In this document: one piece after another, positions 50,501-62,548 of the stretch | Layout of the letters: the number at the start of each line of letters is the position of its first letter | Position numbering within the stretch: position 1 is the stretch's first letter | Source of the DNA: Chaetorhynchus papuensis | Lineage: Eukaryota > Chordata > Aves > Passeriformes > Rhipiduridae | DNA length: 64,000 bases | Assembly (NCBI GenBank): GCA_013396525.1 | Contig: VWYX01001275.1 | Span: forward strand, 1-64,000 | Reading direction: 5' to 3' | Made by a program: the position numbers and the translations under genes | The notes under the pieces: generated by a model | Databases searched by the model: none | Told to the model about the DNA's origin: nothing | What the model saw: the letters and a program-made list of their open reading frames with translations, nothing else

Positions 50501-53500
50501 TGAAGAAGGCAGCTGTTCTTACATAGCTTGTGACAGTTGCTTGTAATCCACTGTGAAAATACTGCCATATATATTTATGTAAAATATACGATGCAGTTTA
50601 AATTATTTTTCAATTGACCACATATTTCCTTGGGCAATAGTTCTGCTACACAGATAGTTAGAACTTTATTTCTTATCCAAACCCATGATTTCCACAGCAG
50701 AAACATCAAGAAGATTTCTGATACTTGTCAGGGACAGCTATGCAAATTTAGTTGTGCTGCCATTTTGGGAATGAGAACTGTAAATAAAGGCAGCCATGGA
50801 GAAGATGTTTTGTCACTGCAGAGACACTTAAAATGATGAAAGGCATAATATTGCTGTAAGGAAATGTCTGATCTACTGCACATTTTCTCTGTTTTTTTCT
50901 TTTTGTGAATGAATGTTTTCTGTAGGAACTAAACATTAAGTGCTTAGCCTCTTTTTCAGAACAATACATATATTCTTTTCGTATTCATAAATTTTTGGGC
51001 AGGGTAATATAACCAAACAAATATGTGCTCTTTCTTCGTACCAGGGTTCAACTCCACCAATGACTGTCTTTAAAGGAAATAAAAGGCCATATCAGAAGGA
51101 CTGTGTGCTTATTATCAATCATGACACTGGGGAATATGTGCTGGAAAAACTTAGTAGCAGCATTCAAGTCAAGAAAACAAGGTAAAGCTGGGGACGGGGT
51201 TCTTGACAGGATTAATTCTTGCTGAAGTTTCTCATTAAGACTGGGTTTTGAAACAGAACTCTCTTACTTTGTAGTGATGTTTAATTACTAAGCCTTAGCT
51301 TTACGTGGCCAATTATCATGCCTAAAAATGCAAAGAGGAGTGTGAATCCAAGAGTAAAGAATGTGTAAATTCTCCACTGCTGAAATGACATAATTATAGT
51401 TTGCAGTGAAACACCTGTGATGATTTGAGGCTTCAGAAGCCAGCTGAAGGATGGGAAGTGTTTCAGGAATCTCTGGTTAGCCAAAAAACCCCATGAAAAT
51501 ATTAGACTGTCAAAAGGATTATTGGACTTTCTAGGTTTGTTCGCTCCAGCTTCCTGTGGGAGTTATGATGTTTCAATAACACAGTCTTAGGGAACAAGAA
51601 ACACTCATTCCCATATTGGATAAGCAACATATTACGTGGAACGCAAGTACAAAGCCTCCAGCTGGTGAAGGGGTGGGCAGAGCTATAGAAATAATGGTTA
51701 TGGTGTTTTGCCTAGAAGAATTGATGGAGCCCGGAATCCTTTCTGACCCAATACTCTTACTTTGCTGCACAAATGCTACAAAGAATGCAGCTGGAACATT
51801 TTTAGCAGTCTTATTGCTCTGCAAGTACCCAAAGTGTCTGGATCTTTCAGCATCACTGGATCACAGGCTGACATCTAAAGAGAAAGCAGTCATTCAAATG
51901 TCTTGTGAAGAAGAAACTCTTAAATAAGTTTAGAAGTTTTACATTAAAAAACCACTTTATTGCAGTGTAGAACCCTTAGCTGCTAAAACTACTAGAAATG
52001 TGGGTTGCAGCTCATCATTAGTTGGCTGGATGTTTGCCAAGAACACCTTGAGTTCAAGGTAAATGGACTGTAACACTCCTCTGAGTCAGTGATGTGAAAA
52101 CTCATCCATGTAGCCCTCATATTGTCCAGTGGATATGAGCACATCAGAGATGAGATTTGAATTCCCAATTTCAGTTCTGCTGGACTTTGTCTGGGTGAAG
52201 CTTGAGTCAGAAGGAAGCAAGTAAGTGCAGGAGGGCCTGAGTTCAGCGAGATGTTTGGTTACACTGAGTTATGGGTCTGGTGTGGGGAAAAATACTTCAA
52301 TTTTTCTCAGGCAGAGGGAGGGTAGTAAAAAATTTGGGGATCCATGTTTTAATGAATACTGCTTTGCAAAGTCATTCATTTTCTAGATCAGGAGTGCCTT
52401 TCTTTTTTTCATGGCCACTCTGATCTTTAACGACCTGTTGGCACTCTGTGGGAACAGGGCTTTTAGTGTTAACACCTTGGTGACATTCACAGGGGAGTAA
52501 GTGAACCTACTCCACATAAAACCATCTGTAGTTCCAAGGGCATGATTAATACCAGAAATCTTTGCCTTTTGCCTTCCACTTGATAGAGTGAGTATATTCC
52601 CAGCTCCTCACTTCTGCTGTAGATAGACTGTGTAAGCTGCATTAGTGTGGTATCCACTAGCTGCATGTCACTGATGATTGAAGAGGGGGTTCTGTGCGAG
52701 GCTGAATCTGGAGTTCACTGAGGCACAGAGATACCCCAGTAAATGCTCAGTGTACCAGCTCCACAGGTGGTTTAGGTGAATCCCCAGGAAGTTCAACATG
52801 GGCTAGTTTAACTTATCTCTCAGTGGGATTAGTTTCCAGACACAAAGTGTTACAGTGCTGAGCTGGGACCCTCCTAGAACAGAAACAGCTCTAATATCCA
52901 CCAGCTGCTCCTGTGTTGCACTACATAAAGCCATGACCCCAAAGGCTTTCGTGTTACACAAAAAATATACCACACCCTTTAACCTTATTATGGTGTACTG
53001 TAAAGGAACCTATTTTGGGTTTGTGGTTGGTTTTTTGTGTTTCTTTTTCTGCAAAGGGTATTGAATGTTCTACAATCTCAATCACATCAGAAGTTCAGTA
53101 AAAGGCAGAAATACCTGGTTTGAATTGAACAGTTAGGCATAGTGTTATCCTGGAGAGTATTTTCCACTAAGGAAACAGCTTCAACTGTTTTGAAGGGCTA
53201 AGAGCAAATGGATAAAAACCAGGAATTAAATGCTTGTATGTTGTATTTAGCAGTAAGAATGATTACTCTAGTCAAGTTGACCTGTAAGAGAGTTCAATTT
53301 GAGATGATTTAATTGCAAGTGAGAAAATTGTTTCTTTTGCTCTGATTGTTTTAAGCAGAATTTTGTTGTGAATGGATTTGTATTTACTTTGAATTACTAT
53401 GATTGATTATTCTTTTTTAAAAATACAAGTACTAATTGCTAAATTAAACCCTTCATTGTCATTCAAGTAGAGAATTTGGCATCACTGAATCACATCTGGA

Positions 53501-56500
53501 TTTGAAAATATATTCTGTAAGGGTGTTGCAGTGCAGTTGTATGTGTTTCTTTATTATTGAAAGTAAGCGTTGCATACAGAAAGCTGCAATTCACTCTTCA
53601 TCTTTGTAAAACAAAGTAGAGATCTGTACAAAAGGAAGTCACAGATGATGCATTAGCACAAGGATATTGAAAAAGCTGAACAGAGTTGAACAGTACTGCT
53701 GAATGTGTCTGGTTGTTTCTTCAGAGCAGAGGGCAGCAGTAAGATCCAAGCTCGAATAGAGCAACAGTCTGCCCGAGCATCTCAGCCTCCTTCACAGTTC
53801 AGAGCCCCAACCAAGCCAGCAGTTGGACCTAAAACTTCTCCTTTGAAGGATAATCCTTCACCTGAGCCTCAGCTGGATGACATTAAGAGAGGTAAAGAAG
53901 GGTTTGTAGTTTCTTAAGTTTTGATTGGTTTTGTCTTCTTTATAATAAAAACTGTGACTCTGCAATTTCTAAAAACATTCAGGGATTAAAAGATGGTACT
54001 TGACAGCTGTTTTGTCTTCTTTATGTCTTATTTCTTTATTCATATTAGAGAATTATTTATTCTCTTCTACTAGAATAGATATTTATACTGTAGTCTTCTC
54101 TGGCATGAGAAAACTTCCTCTTTCTGGATAATTTTCTCTCTTCCAAACTATTTCTCTGTCCTGAAAAGAAGAAAAAAAAAAAATTAATGTGAATTCAGAA
54201 GTTCTGTAGCTCAGTGCTGGACCAGTTGCCTGTGGTCTTAGGCAACCACAGCAGCAATAGCAGGGCCTCATGGTCCAGGGTCTTGTTATGTAGTCAGGTT
54301 TCTCAAAGAAAGTTACCCTGCACTGAGTAAGGCTGGAGCTGCTTGTTGATGTGATGGAAGGGCTGGGTGGCTGTGTTCCCAGCACAAGACAAGCTTGCAC
54401 CGTGCCAAGCAATGCTGGCAGGGGAGGAGTGAGAGAGTGAACAGCCCTGCAGCTTCCCCTCTTCCACAACCACTCCTTTGCAGCTTTGACACATCTGCCA
54501 TATGGTTGCTAAAATTTTATTTTGAAAGTACCTTGAAGGAATGGTTGGCTCAACTCACTCTTCTGCTCAAGCAGCGCTTTGTCTTAGTGTTCTTCTGTGG
54601 GCAGGATGCACTTTCTTTGCCCATGCCTTTCTTTTCCTACCTGTTTTTGCTGTGGATAATACAGTCAAAATGAGGAGGGCTTTAAATTTTTGTTTGGTTC
54701 TTCTCTGGCACTGGCACTAGACACAGTTATTTTATTTTAAGGTTGTTCTTTCTGTCTGCTTTTTTTTTCTGGGTTTCTTTCTCTTTTTTCTCTGTCCCAC
54801 ATAGCTATTTTTGTCTGTAGACTTAGCCTATGTTAATTGCCCAGATGATGTTAATTACTCAGCAGGGTACTTTTTCAGTTCATGGTAATCACTAGGTGAC
54901 ATTTTTGCTGCTAAGCTGTGTGTTTGCATAGGTGCTGACTGGTCTCACTTTTCTGCAGCAGTAGTTTTTTCAATACTTGGATGCTGGTCAGCAGCCAGAA
55001 TCAATGTCTGAGAGATTCTGTTAGCTACAGTTCCCTTAGCTGCATTGTTATTTTTATTTTCTGTGTAATAGGTAAGGAAAAAGATAATAGGTGATATCTG
55101 ACATTTTTTAATTGAATCAGTTGTGGATTTCAAATGTCTTTTCCTGTAGGATGTAGTAAGTTACTTAACCTTTGGGGCACTCTTTTGTATATGTACAGCA
55201 ATTTGTAAAGGTTGTATTACACTAAAATAATTACATTTGTCTGGGGTGACACCTGTTCTAAAAGATGATTTTCTAGTGGTCTAAAGTATAAGTCACATTG
55301 TTCAGAGCTGTCCTAATATATTTTTTTGCCACCTGATCATGTTTTATATGAAAGTACCTCCAAATAAATAACCTGTGGAGTTTTGTTTCCAAAATCAAAG
55401 ATTAGAGCACCTGACTTGTACTAAAAATAGGTCTTCAGTTTAGTGCTTTATAAGGAGAGTTGTACAAGGCCCCAGAAGAGCCAAAGGCCTGGGCAGGGGT
55501 GTTTTTTGCTTACAGTCTGTAACTTTTTCCAGCATTGATGATCTAGAGTGTCACCATTGCTAAACCATTTATTATCATAAGAACCTACTTATAAAAGGTA
55601 GAACTAAAATGGCACCATTCCACAATGAAATGTAGACAATGACCTGTAAAAGCTGTGAGGTAGTCTGCAATCCTGTTATCTTCCCTTAACGTGTGTTTTT
55701 ATGAACACAAACTTTTAAGTTCTGAAGAGCCTGTGTTCTTTCCATTCAAGTAGTAGTAGCTTTCGTTTTGGTTGAAGTCCTTCCTGTATACGAAAGAAAG
55801 ATAAACACAAAGCTGAAATTCTGTGGGTTTTGTTTAATGATCACAGCACAGAACTTAAAATTCCCAAAGGAGGTGCTTGAAAGGATCCTCTGGCACTTTG
55901 CCAGTCTCTTTCTTCCAGTATGCTCTACTTAAGGGTGTGGTAAGACACACAGGCCTCTGATGTTTCACAGTAGTTTAGTAGCTCAGTGCAGGTTTCTGCT
56001 TTCCCTGGTTCCCTCAGCTGTGCATTTCCACCGCTCCCCTTACGGGCAGATGAGCTGGAAATGAACTTTGGGGTAGGTCAGTTCTCTGTCCCATTACACA
56101 GCTGTCTGAGGACAGAGTCAGAGCATCTGGGAATTGAACCAGTTCTTCCCTTCATGCACAGAGGCTTTTGGGAGGCTGTGTGGAGGGTTTTGCACATGCA
56201 GAATCCTTTCCCCTGCAAGCTTCTACATTGTCCTGCTGCCTGAAGGGAGCATAGGAGAGGGTATGAGCTTGTTCTTTTGAACACTCAGCTACATCTGATA
56301 ATGTCTCATTCAGCTGTGGACGTTTGCACACATATACCACAATACAGCCATTTGTACAAAATAATTGATGTTTACCAGACATATTTGACCACAGCAGAAA
56401 TCTTTTCAACAGCATTGATATAATTACAGCATGTAACGTATTGATATATGTCAATAACATTGACATAATTGCAGCACACAACATATTGATATATGATAAT

Positions 56501-59500
56501 AATATTGACATAATTACAACATTTAGGAAAAAACCCCACAGAAACATATTTCAGGTTTTAAGACTCAGTGTTTAAAAATCTGAGCAGATTTTATTTACCT
56601 GAAATGTAGCTGTGGTGTGTGAGGATTATGTCATAGCACTGTGTTTGTCTCTCAAGAACACCTCAATCAAATTTTCTGCACATCAGTATAAAATACTGCC
56701 TCTTCTAGCTGCCATCTCCACATGCTCAGAGTGCCAGTATCAAGTTGATTTCTCCACCTTGAATTCTATTATTAAGTAAATGTTAAACACTTAAAGTAAG
56801 TGTTCTGCTATGGGCATTCAAACTTAACCCTCCCTAAAGCTGAATGACTTTTTTATGGAAGTCCTTGGTATTCTTGCAGCCTAAGGGCTTTAGTTAAAAA
56901 GTCTGCATAACCTATTGGAATTGCAAAAAGAAGTAGGAACAGTTAAACACTGTTATGGTATTTGATACTGAATATATACAGAAGACAGCCCTGTTGAGAA
57001 AGGCTGTTCTGTTTGGATAATGATTTCTGACCTTGAATTTTTATTTTTTTTTACTCTAAAACCTGCATTGCCTGCCAGTGTAAAACAGTAAGCCATTTTG
57101 TCTTCTTGAAAGAAGTCTTACAGCTGTAACATGAAATGTAGAGAAGTTAAGGTTCCCAAAGCAGTGTCAGCCTTTTCACATGATGTAGATTCAATTAAGG
57201 CAAGTGTTCAAAACTGTACTGTATGGAAAGCTTTTTTAAAAGTAACTGCTGCACATCCTGACTCTCGTTGTCATCTTTCAAACCGCAAAGGCGCCTTGAC
57301 ATGAGGTGTTTGATCTTACGGTGCAAAAAGATCTAGGAAAGGTCAAACTCTTCCATTGTTCAGCTTAGAATACGTGTACACATACACACACACAACTATT
57401 TTAATTGAAAACACCACAAGGAAATGTTTAACCCATGTCTTCAGTACCTCTGGCTCTACTAAGCATAGCAGTCAAATGGGAAAATGCAAAATCGAACCAT
57501 TGTAAAGCAGCCGTGTTTTTCCTGTAAGGCTTTGATGTCATCATTGGCTTAGTCACTGACAGTGTGAGACAAGAGTGTTTTGAACAGAATTCCTTAGTGG
57601 TCCTGCTGAACTTCTCTTGACAGACTTCTAGTGGTGCAGCAGCCACCATAACATTAGTGAAAACAATTGCTTTTTTGTCATTTGCTCATATAAGTTGTTT
57701 AGAATTCTGGGCTCAAGGAACAAGAGACAACAGAGATCTGAGGGGTTGCTGTCAGCCTGTGAGGCAAAAGTCGACTAGAAGATGGGCTCTGACCAAGTTT
57801 CTACCAGTGACCATTGCCACTGATAACAGCCTTAACTTCCCAGTCCTTGAAGCTTGTGATACTGGTTCTGTTTTGCTTTTTCTTGCCTCTGTTCAGCATA
57901 GTGGGCTTCAGCACTACTTCCAAGTCATTTGCTCATTCCCTTCTCATAACCAAACCTCTTTCGTGGGCTCTTACTTTTCTACTTCCCCAGCAGAAACCTC
58001 CCACTCTTCCTTCTGACACCGATCTCCAATTCTGTTTAAAATTGGCCAGGCTAATCTTCCTTTCCCATTGGTGAGACAGCATCACTTCCTTCAGTTATCT
58101 CCTCACCTACTGTATTGAGTCCACACTTCTTCCCTAGGGTTTTTTTTTCCCGAGTTCTTTGGAGTGTGTTTTTGTTTTACCTTTTCCCTCTCACTACCAA
58201 TGCCTTAGATCACTTCACCTTCTTCACTCTGTTTTACGTGTGGGCTCTGTGTTCTCAGTCCATGTGCCAACATTCCTCCATGTCAGCCACAGACTCCAGC
58301 TCTGTAAGCATACCTGTGCAATTCTCAGGCACTTGTCCTGTATTAGACTTGTCTGTTGTATCTTTTTGCAGTATGGACTGTGATAGGTGATTGTGCTTGC
58401 TTCAGTCCAGGATATTCTAGCCATGTAATTATTGTCACTATAATTTGCAACTAACAACTCTATCACTAGAAGAATGTAGAAATTTTACATCATTAACATG
58501 GGAGAAAAAGGTTTAAACCTGAGCATTTTAAAAATAAAGAACCCTTATCCCTAATTATCTTTCCTTTAGCTTTCCCCTATTAATTTCTTAACCTTAAAAA
58601 TGAGGAACATTTATAATTCGAAATCCTCGATGTGGGTGGGCTGAGAACAGTGGCTCCCAAGTGCCTGTTTGTTTGGGTATCAGACTCCAGGCCTGAAATG
58701 GATTTTTAAAGCCTGCCAGACTGTGTTGGGAGGGAATAAGGGAGAAAGATATTACAGTACCAAGTAGTATCTTCTGTTGGCCTGTTGAATCAATATATGG
58801 TTCTGTTCAATCATATTTCCTTTCTTTCTCTTCCAATGGTCTCTTATGCTATGTCTTCAAGCTGAAAGAGTAGGTTTTACCTGGCATACTGGTAAAGTAC
58901 AGAGAGCACAGATGGTCTAGGCAGGGATCTAGATTTAGGAAGTAAGTTGGAGAAACAACACCACTATCCTTAAATACCCAGCTGGAGTATAACTATAGCA
59001 CTTGAAATTGTGCTCTAAACCTTGAAATTGAAAAATAGTGATTTTAAAGCTGGCAAAAGAAACCATCATTTCTCAAACTAATAAATCCTGTGCTAGACAA
59101 GTTCTCTCCAGCAAATATTGTGGAGGCTGAAAACTTAGCTGTTACTCTAGAGTATTAGGCAGCCCAAGGAAAATGGGTCTTATTAAAAAATGGACTCTGA
59201 CGCTCATGTGACCTAACATGAGTTACTCCCAGCATCAGTTCTCCGTTTGTTAGGTAGGAGTGATAATACCTCATCTCTCCTTTCTTTCATTCTTGTCCCT
59301 TCAGTCTGTGAGTTTTCCATTCACAGAGTTTCCACTGAGTTCTAAGTCAGAACTGCTGGCGCAACAAAAGCCTAAGTTTTGAGGGTTTCACATCATCCCA
59401 TGCTTAACATATGTGTAGATGTTGTCCTCTCATGGAAACCTGCCAAGATGAACTGAGTCATTAGATACTCAGCTTTGTGGGTGGATACAAAAGAGTTGTC

Positions 59501-62500
59501 CTCTACTAGTGTTTAGGCCACTTATAATTATGACAAATTTAACAATATTGTATAATTTGGGGTGATGTACCTTAATGGCTCTTTAGTAACCAGTCATTCA
59601 GCCAACACTAGCTGTTGCTGATGAGGCTGTTGTGGTGTTCCAGTGTTTCTTTGCACTGGAAACCCTAAAGTGGGCACGGTCTTGACTTAAATAACTTTCC
59701 AGTTTCACAGTAGTTTCTTTCTTCCTGGGCTACTTGTAAGCACTATAGCAGGTTGTGGTATTTTTACCGCTTCCCAGCATGTGAAAATTCTCAGCTCTTC
59801 TCATCTGTCCTACAGCAAAGTTATTTGATGTCATCCATCTGCTTCTAAAGTTTGTTTACAATGGGCTGTGTGACTGTGCTGAAGCAGTTTCATATATTAT
59901 CTGAAGTCAAAGCAGCTTCTGCTGTGATCGTTTGCCTATGTCCACGTATCCACCCCTACACTCACCTTTTTTTGTGTTTTTCAGAAGCCTAATTTTCACC
60001 AGCATCTAACAATTCAGATTTAGATTTCCTCAATCAGCTAATGTACTTACTTGGTGTTTAGAGCATATAGCCTGTCAAAAATAATGAAGCAGAAAGTGCT
60101 TTCAGGAGTGTGAAGTATATAAAGAATAATAGTGGAAGTTTTATGATACTAACCTATGCTGTTGCTTCTTTAAATTTAGTTACAGCAATAAGTAAAAAAG
60201 TTTTCAGAATTTTTTGGTTTCCCTTCCTGTCTCTCTCTTTCATGTGAGATATTTTGGTGTGATGAATTATCCTTGACAAAACTATTGCATTTGCACATTC
60301 TTTTCCAAAATTCCATGGGGCCCTGTTTATGGTATCAACCAGATGAATTCCTCTTTATTTCAGAGCTGAGAGCAGAGGTCGAAATTATTGAGCAGATGAG
60401 CAGCAGCAGTGGAAGCAGCTCATCGGATTCAGAAAGCTCATCTGGGAGTGAAGATGAAAGCTCCAGCAGCGAGGGGGAAGAGGCAGCACATGTTTCCCCT
60501 TCCCAGCCACCACACCAGCAGTATAACAACAGGAATGCTGTTGCTAACGGCACCAGCAGGCCACAAGGAAGCAATCAGCTCATGAACACGCTCCGTAAGT
60601 TAACGCTTGTGTCTTACCACTGGTGAAAGCTGATTATGGACACTCATTCACCTAGCATGTTAGGCTAACTTCATGAAGTGCCTTTTGCCACACAGCAGTC
60701 CCAGGGAGTTGCACTGGCTGAAATACATGGGCAGATTTTATGGACAGGGGGCTGAGACTTGTCTGAAGGTGTGGAGAGCCTGTGGGCATCAGTGCAGTGG
60801 CCCACATTGGCCCTACTGGGCCTTGATTCAAGCCTCCAGGTAGCCACTGGTGTGGGAGGATGTGGTGCACTGGAGGATGGGAGTTACTTTCATGTGAATA
60901 CACAGATTAGATGGAAATAGTGGGGTCGACATGTTTCATTTAAAGGTCTGTAAAGAATTGTGAATGGCACAAGGCTGTCGTGGGTTCCTAAGTGCAGTCT
61001 CTGTGGTCTTCACTATTGCTTTGTCAGCCTATTTGTTGTGTTGGTCTCAGCTGTATTTTCACAAATACCACATTTTTGAAGGGAAATTTGAATTAAAATT
61101 ATGTTAAAATATTGCAGCTGGTGTTGCAAGCATTGAATTAGTACAAGCTCATGTCACCCTTTAAAAAGTGTCAGAAACATTTTTAAAGCACAGTTCTGTC
61201 CCACAAGACTCTCTCTGGGGACATGGTGTGCATCTGTGTTGCTCTTTCCTTATGCTACATCAGGTATATTCTAACTCAGTGCAGTTAAAATACTGCATTT
61301 GCAATTACCATAAATTGTTCTTAATTCCTCCTGAGGCACGTTTGCACACATCTCACAGGGAACTGCTGGAGTCTGAATACAGACATGTGTAGGGTTTCCA
61401 GCTTTGAGAAGATAAATACATTGTACAGACCACACCGAAAAGGCCTGCTGGGAAACTTAAAGGCCTAAATCTCAGTTTTCCTACCAGTAATGAAGGACTA
61501 AGGGAAATCCAAAGTTCAACAAATTCATTAGGACTGTGTCCATTTCCCTATTTCTGGTTGTGAGCAGCCTCCTCCCTGCTTCTCCACAACAACAGTACTG
61601 CATGAGTTTAATGATCAGAAGCTTCGGACTGCAGGAGAATCTGGGAACTACTAGGGTAGCTCCTTCATTCATGCAATGTTTTTTGCCTTTGGGTTTAAAA
61701 TACTTTTGCTGTGGGGAGAATCATCCCTAACCCAAGTTGTTGTCATGTAAAAGGGAAGAGGAGCTGAAGAAAACCAGGGCATGTCTGTTGCATAGATGCC
61801 CTGCAGCTATTTGGGAGGGAGGGCCATGGTAGAATGCTGGAAGAGTTAGGTTCAATTATCAGAACACAAACATGATTCTTGCCCCTTTTTGTCCCCTCTA
61901 CCTCACCAAATCACAAGTGCTCTGCAAAACAGGATTAGAGCCAGTAGGTTTGATCCATATCCTGGCCTTTCATCCTATCTCTGCACTTTGGAGGGGAGCC
62001 TTCACCGTCACAGCATGTGTTGTGATGGCTTTAACAGTCCTTTTGGTTTGTTGACATGTGGAGGCCTTGCCTTGGCTAGCCAAATGGCCTTAAACCAAAA
62101 ACAATCTGTTTTTAAAGGGTAAAGAAAGCCAAGGAATTCCCCAATGCCTTGTCCCAGAGCCATATATGGGAGCTTGGGTGGGTGGAGGCTGTGGAATGCT
62201 TTCTGCAGCTGCTAGCATGGAGAGGGCTGTTGTCCCACCAGGGAGCACCTTTGGTGGCTCTGGAGACAAGGATGCTTGGTTTGGCCTGGATCCAGCTGTG
62301 TATTAGCCCCATGCAGCTCTTGATGTTCTTGGGCATGGCAAGCAGTTTCATTAAATCACAGATGATGTTTGCATTCATTTCATGTGTTACTCTTATTTAA
62401 ATCTTCCAGTAAAAATGTGACCGTTCTTTGGTTTGATTGCCATGAGATGTGAATTAACTCCTCCTCACTTGTTGTGTTTTGTTGGTTTTTGTTTTCCATA

Positions 62501-62548
62501 GGAAATGACTTGCAGTTGAGTGAGTCTGGGAGTGACAGTGATGACTAG
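44436..62548 (+). CDS. EAF1: EAF1, ELL-associated factor 1 (six coding exons, complete)
   Basis: EAF1 is a nuclear partner of the RNA polymerase II elongation factor ELL; it stimulates ELL and joins ELL-containing super elongation complexes and Cajal bodies. The exons are 44436-44538, 47604-47698, 51045-51181, 53725-53891, 60364-60594 and 62502-62548, with GT-AG junctions and consistent phases; 780 bases give 259 residues plus TAG (human 268, from memory). Residues 1-112 form the EAF domain that binds ELL (LGESFERRPKASFHTIRYDF, GDDVTITLPHIPGSTPPMTV, NKRPYQKDCVLIINHDTGEY, LEKLSSSIQVKKTR). A Pro-rich linker follows (RAPTKPAVGPKTSPLKDNPS), then the acidic Ser/Glu/Asp-rich activation region (about 180-207), and the conserved end NDLQLSESGSDSDD. 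EAF1 rather than EAF2 is indicated by near-identity to EAF1 blocks and by the METTL6 neighbour. Expression is likely broad, from the CpG island shared with METTL6. Confidence 0.97.
44539..47603 (+). other. EAF1: EAF1 intron 1
   Basis: A 3.1 kb intron. The first few hundred bases belong to the CpG island and are pyrimidine-rich (ccctccc-type motifs); the rest is AT-rich. No repeat or other gene was recognised. Confidence 0.8.
47604..47698 (+). CDS. EAF1: EAF1 coding exon 2
   Basis: 95 bases: acceptor tttcctctttag, donor CCA/GTAAGT. It completes the split Tyr codon, then encodes DFKPASIDTSCEGDLQVGKG and DDVTITLPHIP. Confidence 0.95.
47699..51044 (+). other. EAF1: EAF1 intron 2
   Basis: A 3.3 kb intron containing one short reverse-oriented CR1 fragment at about 49265-49405. 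Nothing else was recognised. Confidence 0.8.
49265..49405 (-). mobile_element. CR1 LINE, short 3' fragment (minus orientation) in EAF1 intron 2
   Basis: A decayed reverse-oriented CR1 end: tatagaatatcatgagttgc, then aagggtcc, gacaaggatcatcagagtct, aactcctggccctgcacaga and ccaaacgcttcttgaacttc. This wording fits an older CR1 subfamily than the other copies in the window. It is antisense to EAF1. Confidence 0.75.
51045..51181 (+). CDS. EAF1: EAF1 coding exon 3
   Basis: 137 bases: acceptor ctttcttcgtaccag, donor AG/GTAAAG. It encodes GSTPPMTVFKGNKRPYQKDC and VLIINHDTGEYVLEKLSSSI, the core of the ELL-binding domain. Confidence 0.95.
51182..53724 (+). other. EAF1: EAF1 intron 3
   Basis: A 2.5 kb intron with no recognisable repeat or gene. 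Confidence 0.8.
53725..53891 (+). CDS. EAF1: EAF1 coding exon 4
   Basis: 167 bases: acceptor tttcttcag, donor G/GTAAAG. It encodes AEGSSKIQARIEQQ, a short Ser/Gln/Pro linker and TSPLKDNPSPEPQLDDIKR. The Pro run I remember in the mammalian linker is missing here. Confidence 0.95.
53892..60363 (+). other. EAF1: EAF1 intron 4
   Basis: A 6.5 kb intron, the largest in the gene. It contains a 45-bp minisatellite at 56413-56525 and pyrimidine runs around 54760-54800. No gene was recognised. Confidence 0.8.
56413..56525. repeat. 45-bp minisatellite, about 2.5 units
   Basis: Units at 56413-56457 and 56458-56502, plus a partial third unit at 56503-56525. The core is cattgayataattrcagca followed by a ttgatatatg block. 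Units differ at several positions, so the array is old. Because 45 is a multiple of three, the minus strand reads as a repeated 15-residue frame, which is not a real protein. Confidence 0.9.
60364..60594 (+). CDS. EAF1: EAF1 coding exon 5
   Basis: 231 bases: acceptor ctttatttcag, donor C/GTAAGT. It encodes ELRAEVEIIEQM, then the Ser/Asp/Glu-rich activation segment, and NGTSRPQGSNQLMNTL. Confidence 0.95.
60595..62501 (+). other. EAF1: EAF1 intron 5
   Basis: A 1.9 kb intron with no recognisable feature. Confidence 0.8.
62502..62548 (+). CDS. EAF1: EAF1 coding exon 6 (terminal)
   Basis: 47 bases: acceptor tttttgttttccatag, stop TAG at 62546-62548. It completes the Arg codon and encodes the invariant C-terminus NDLQLSESGSDSDD. 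Confidence 0.96.

Noticed and set aside
56152..56547. 131-codon minus-strand frame with repeated hydrophobic units
   Set aside because: It is the 45-bp minisatellite read in frame, antisense inside an EAF1 intron.
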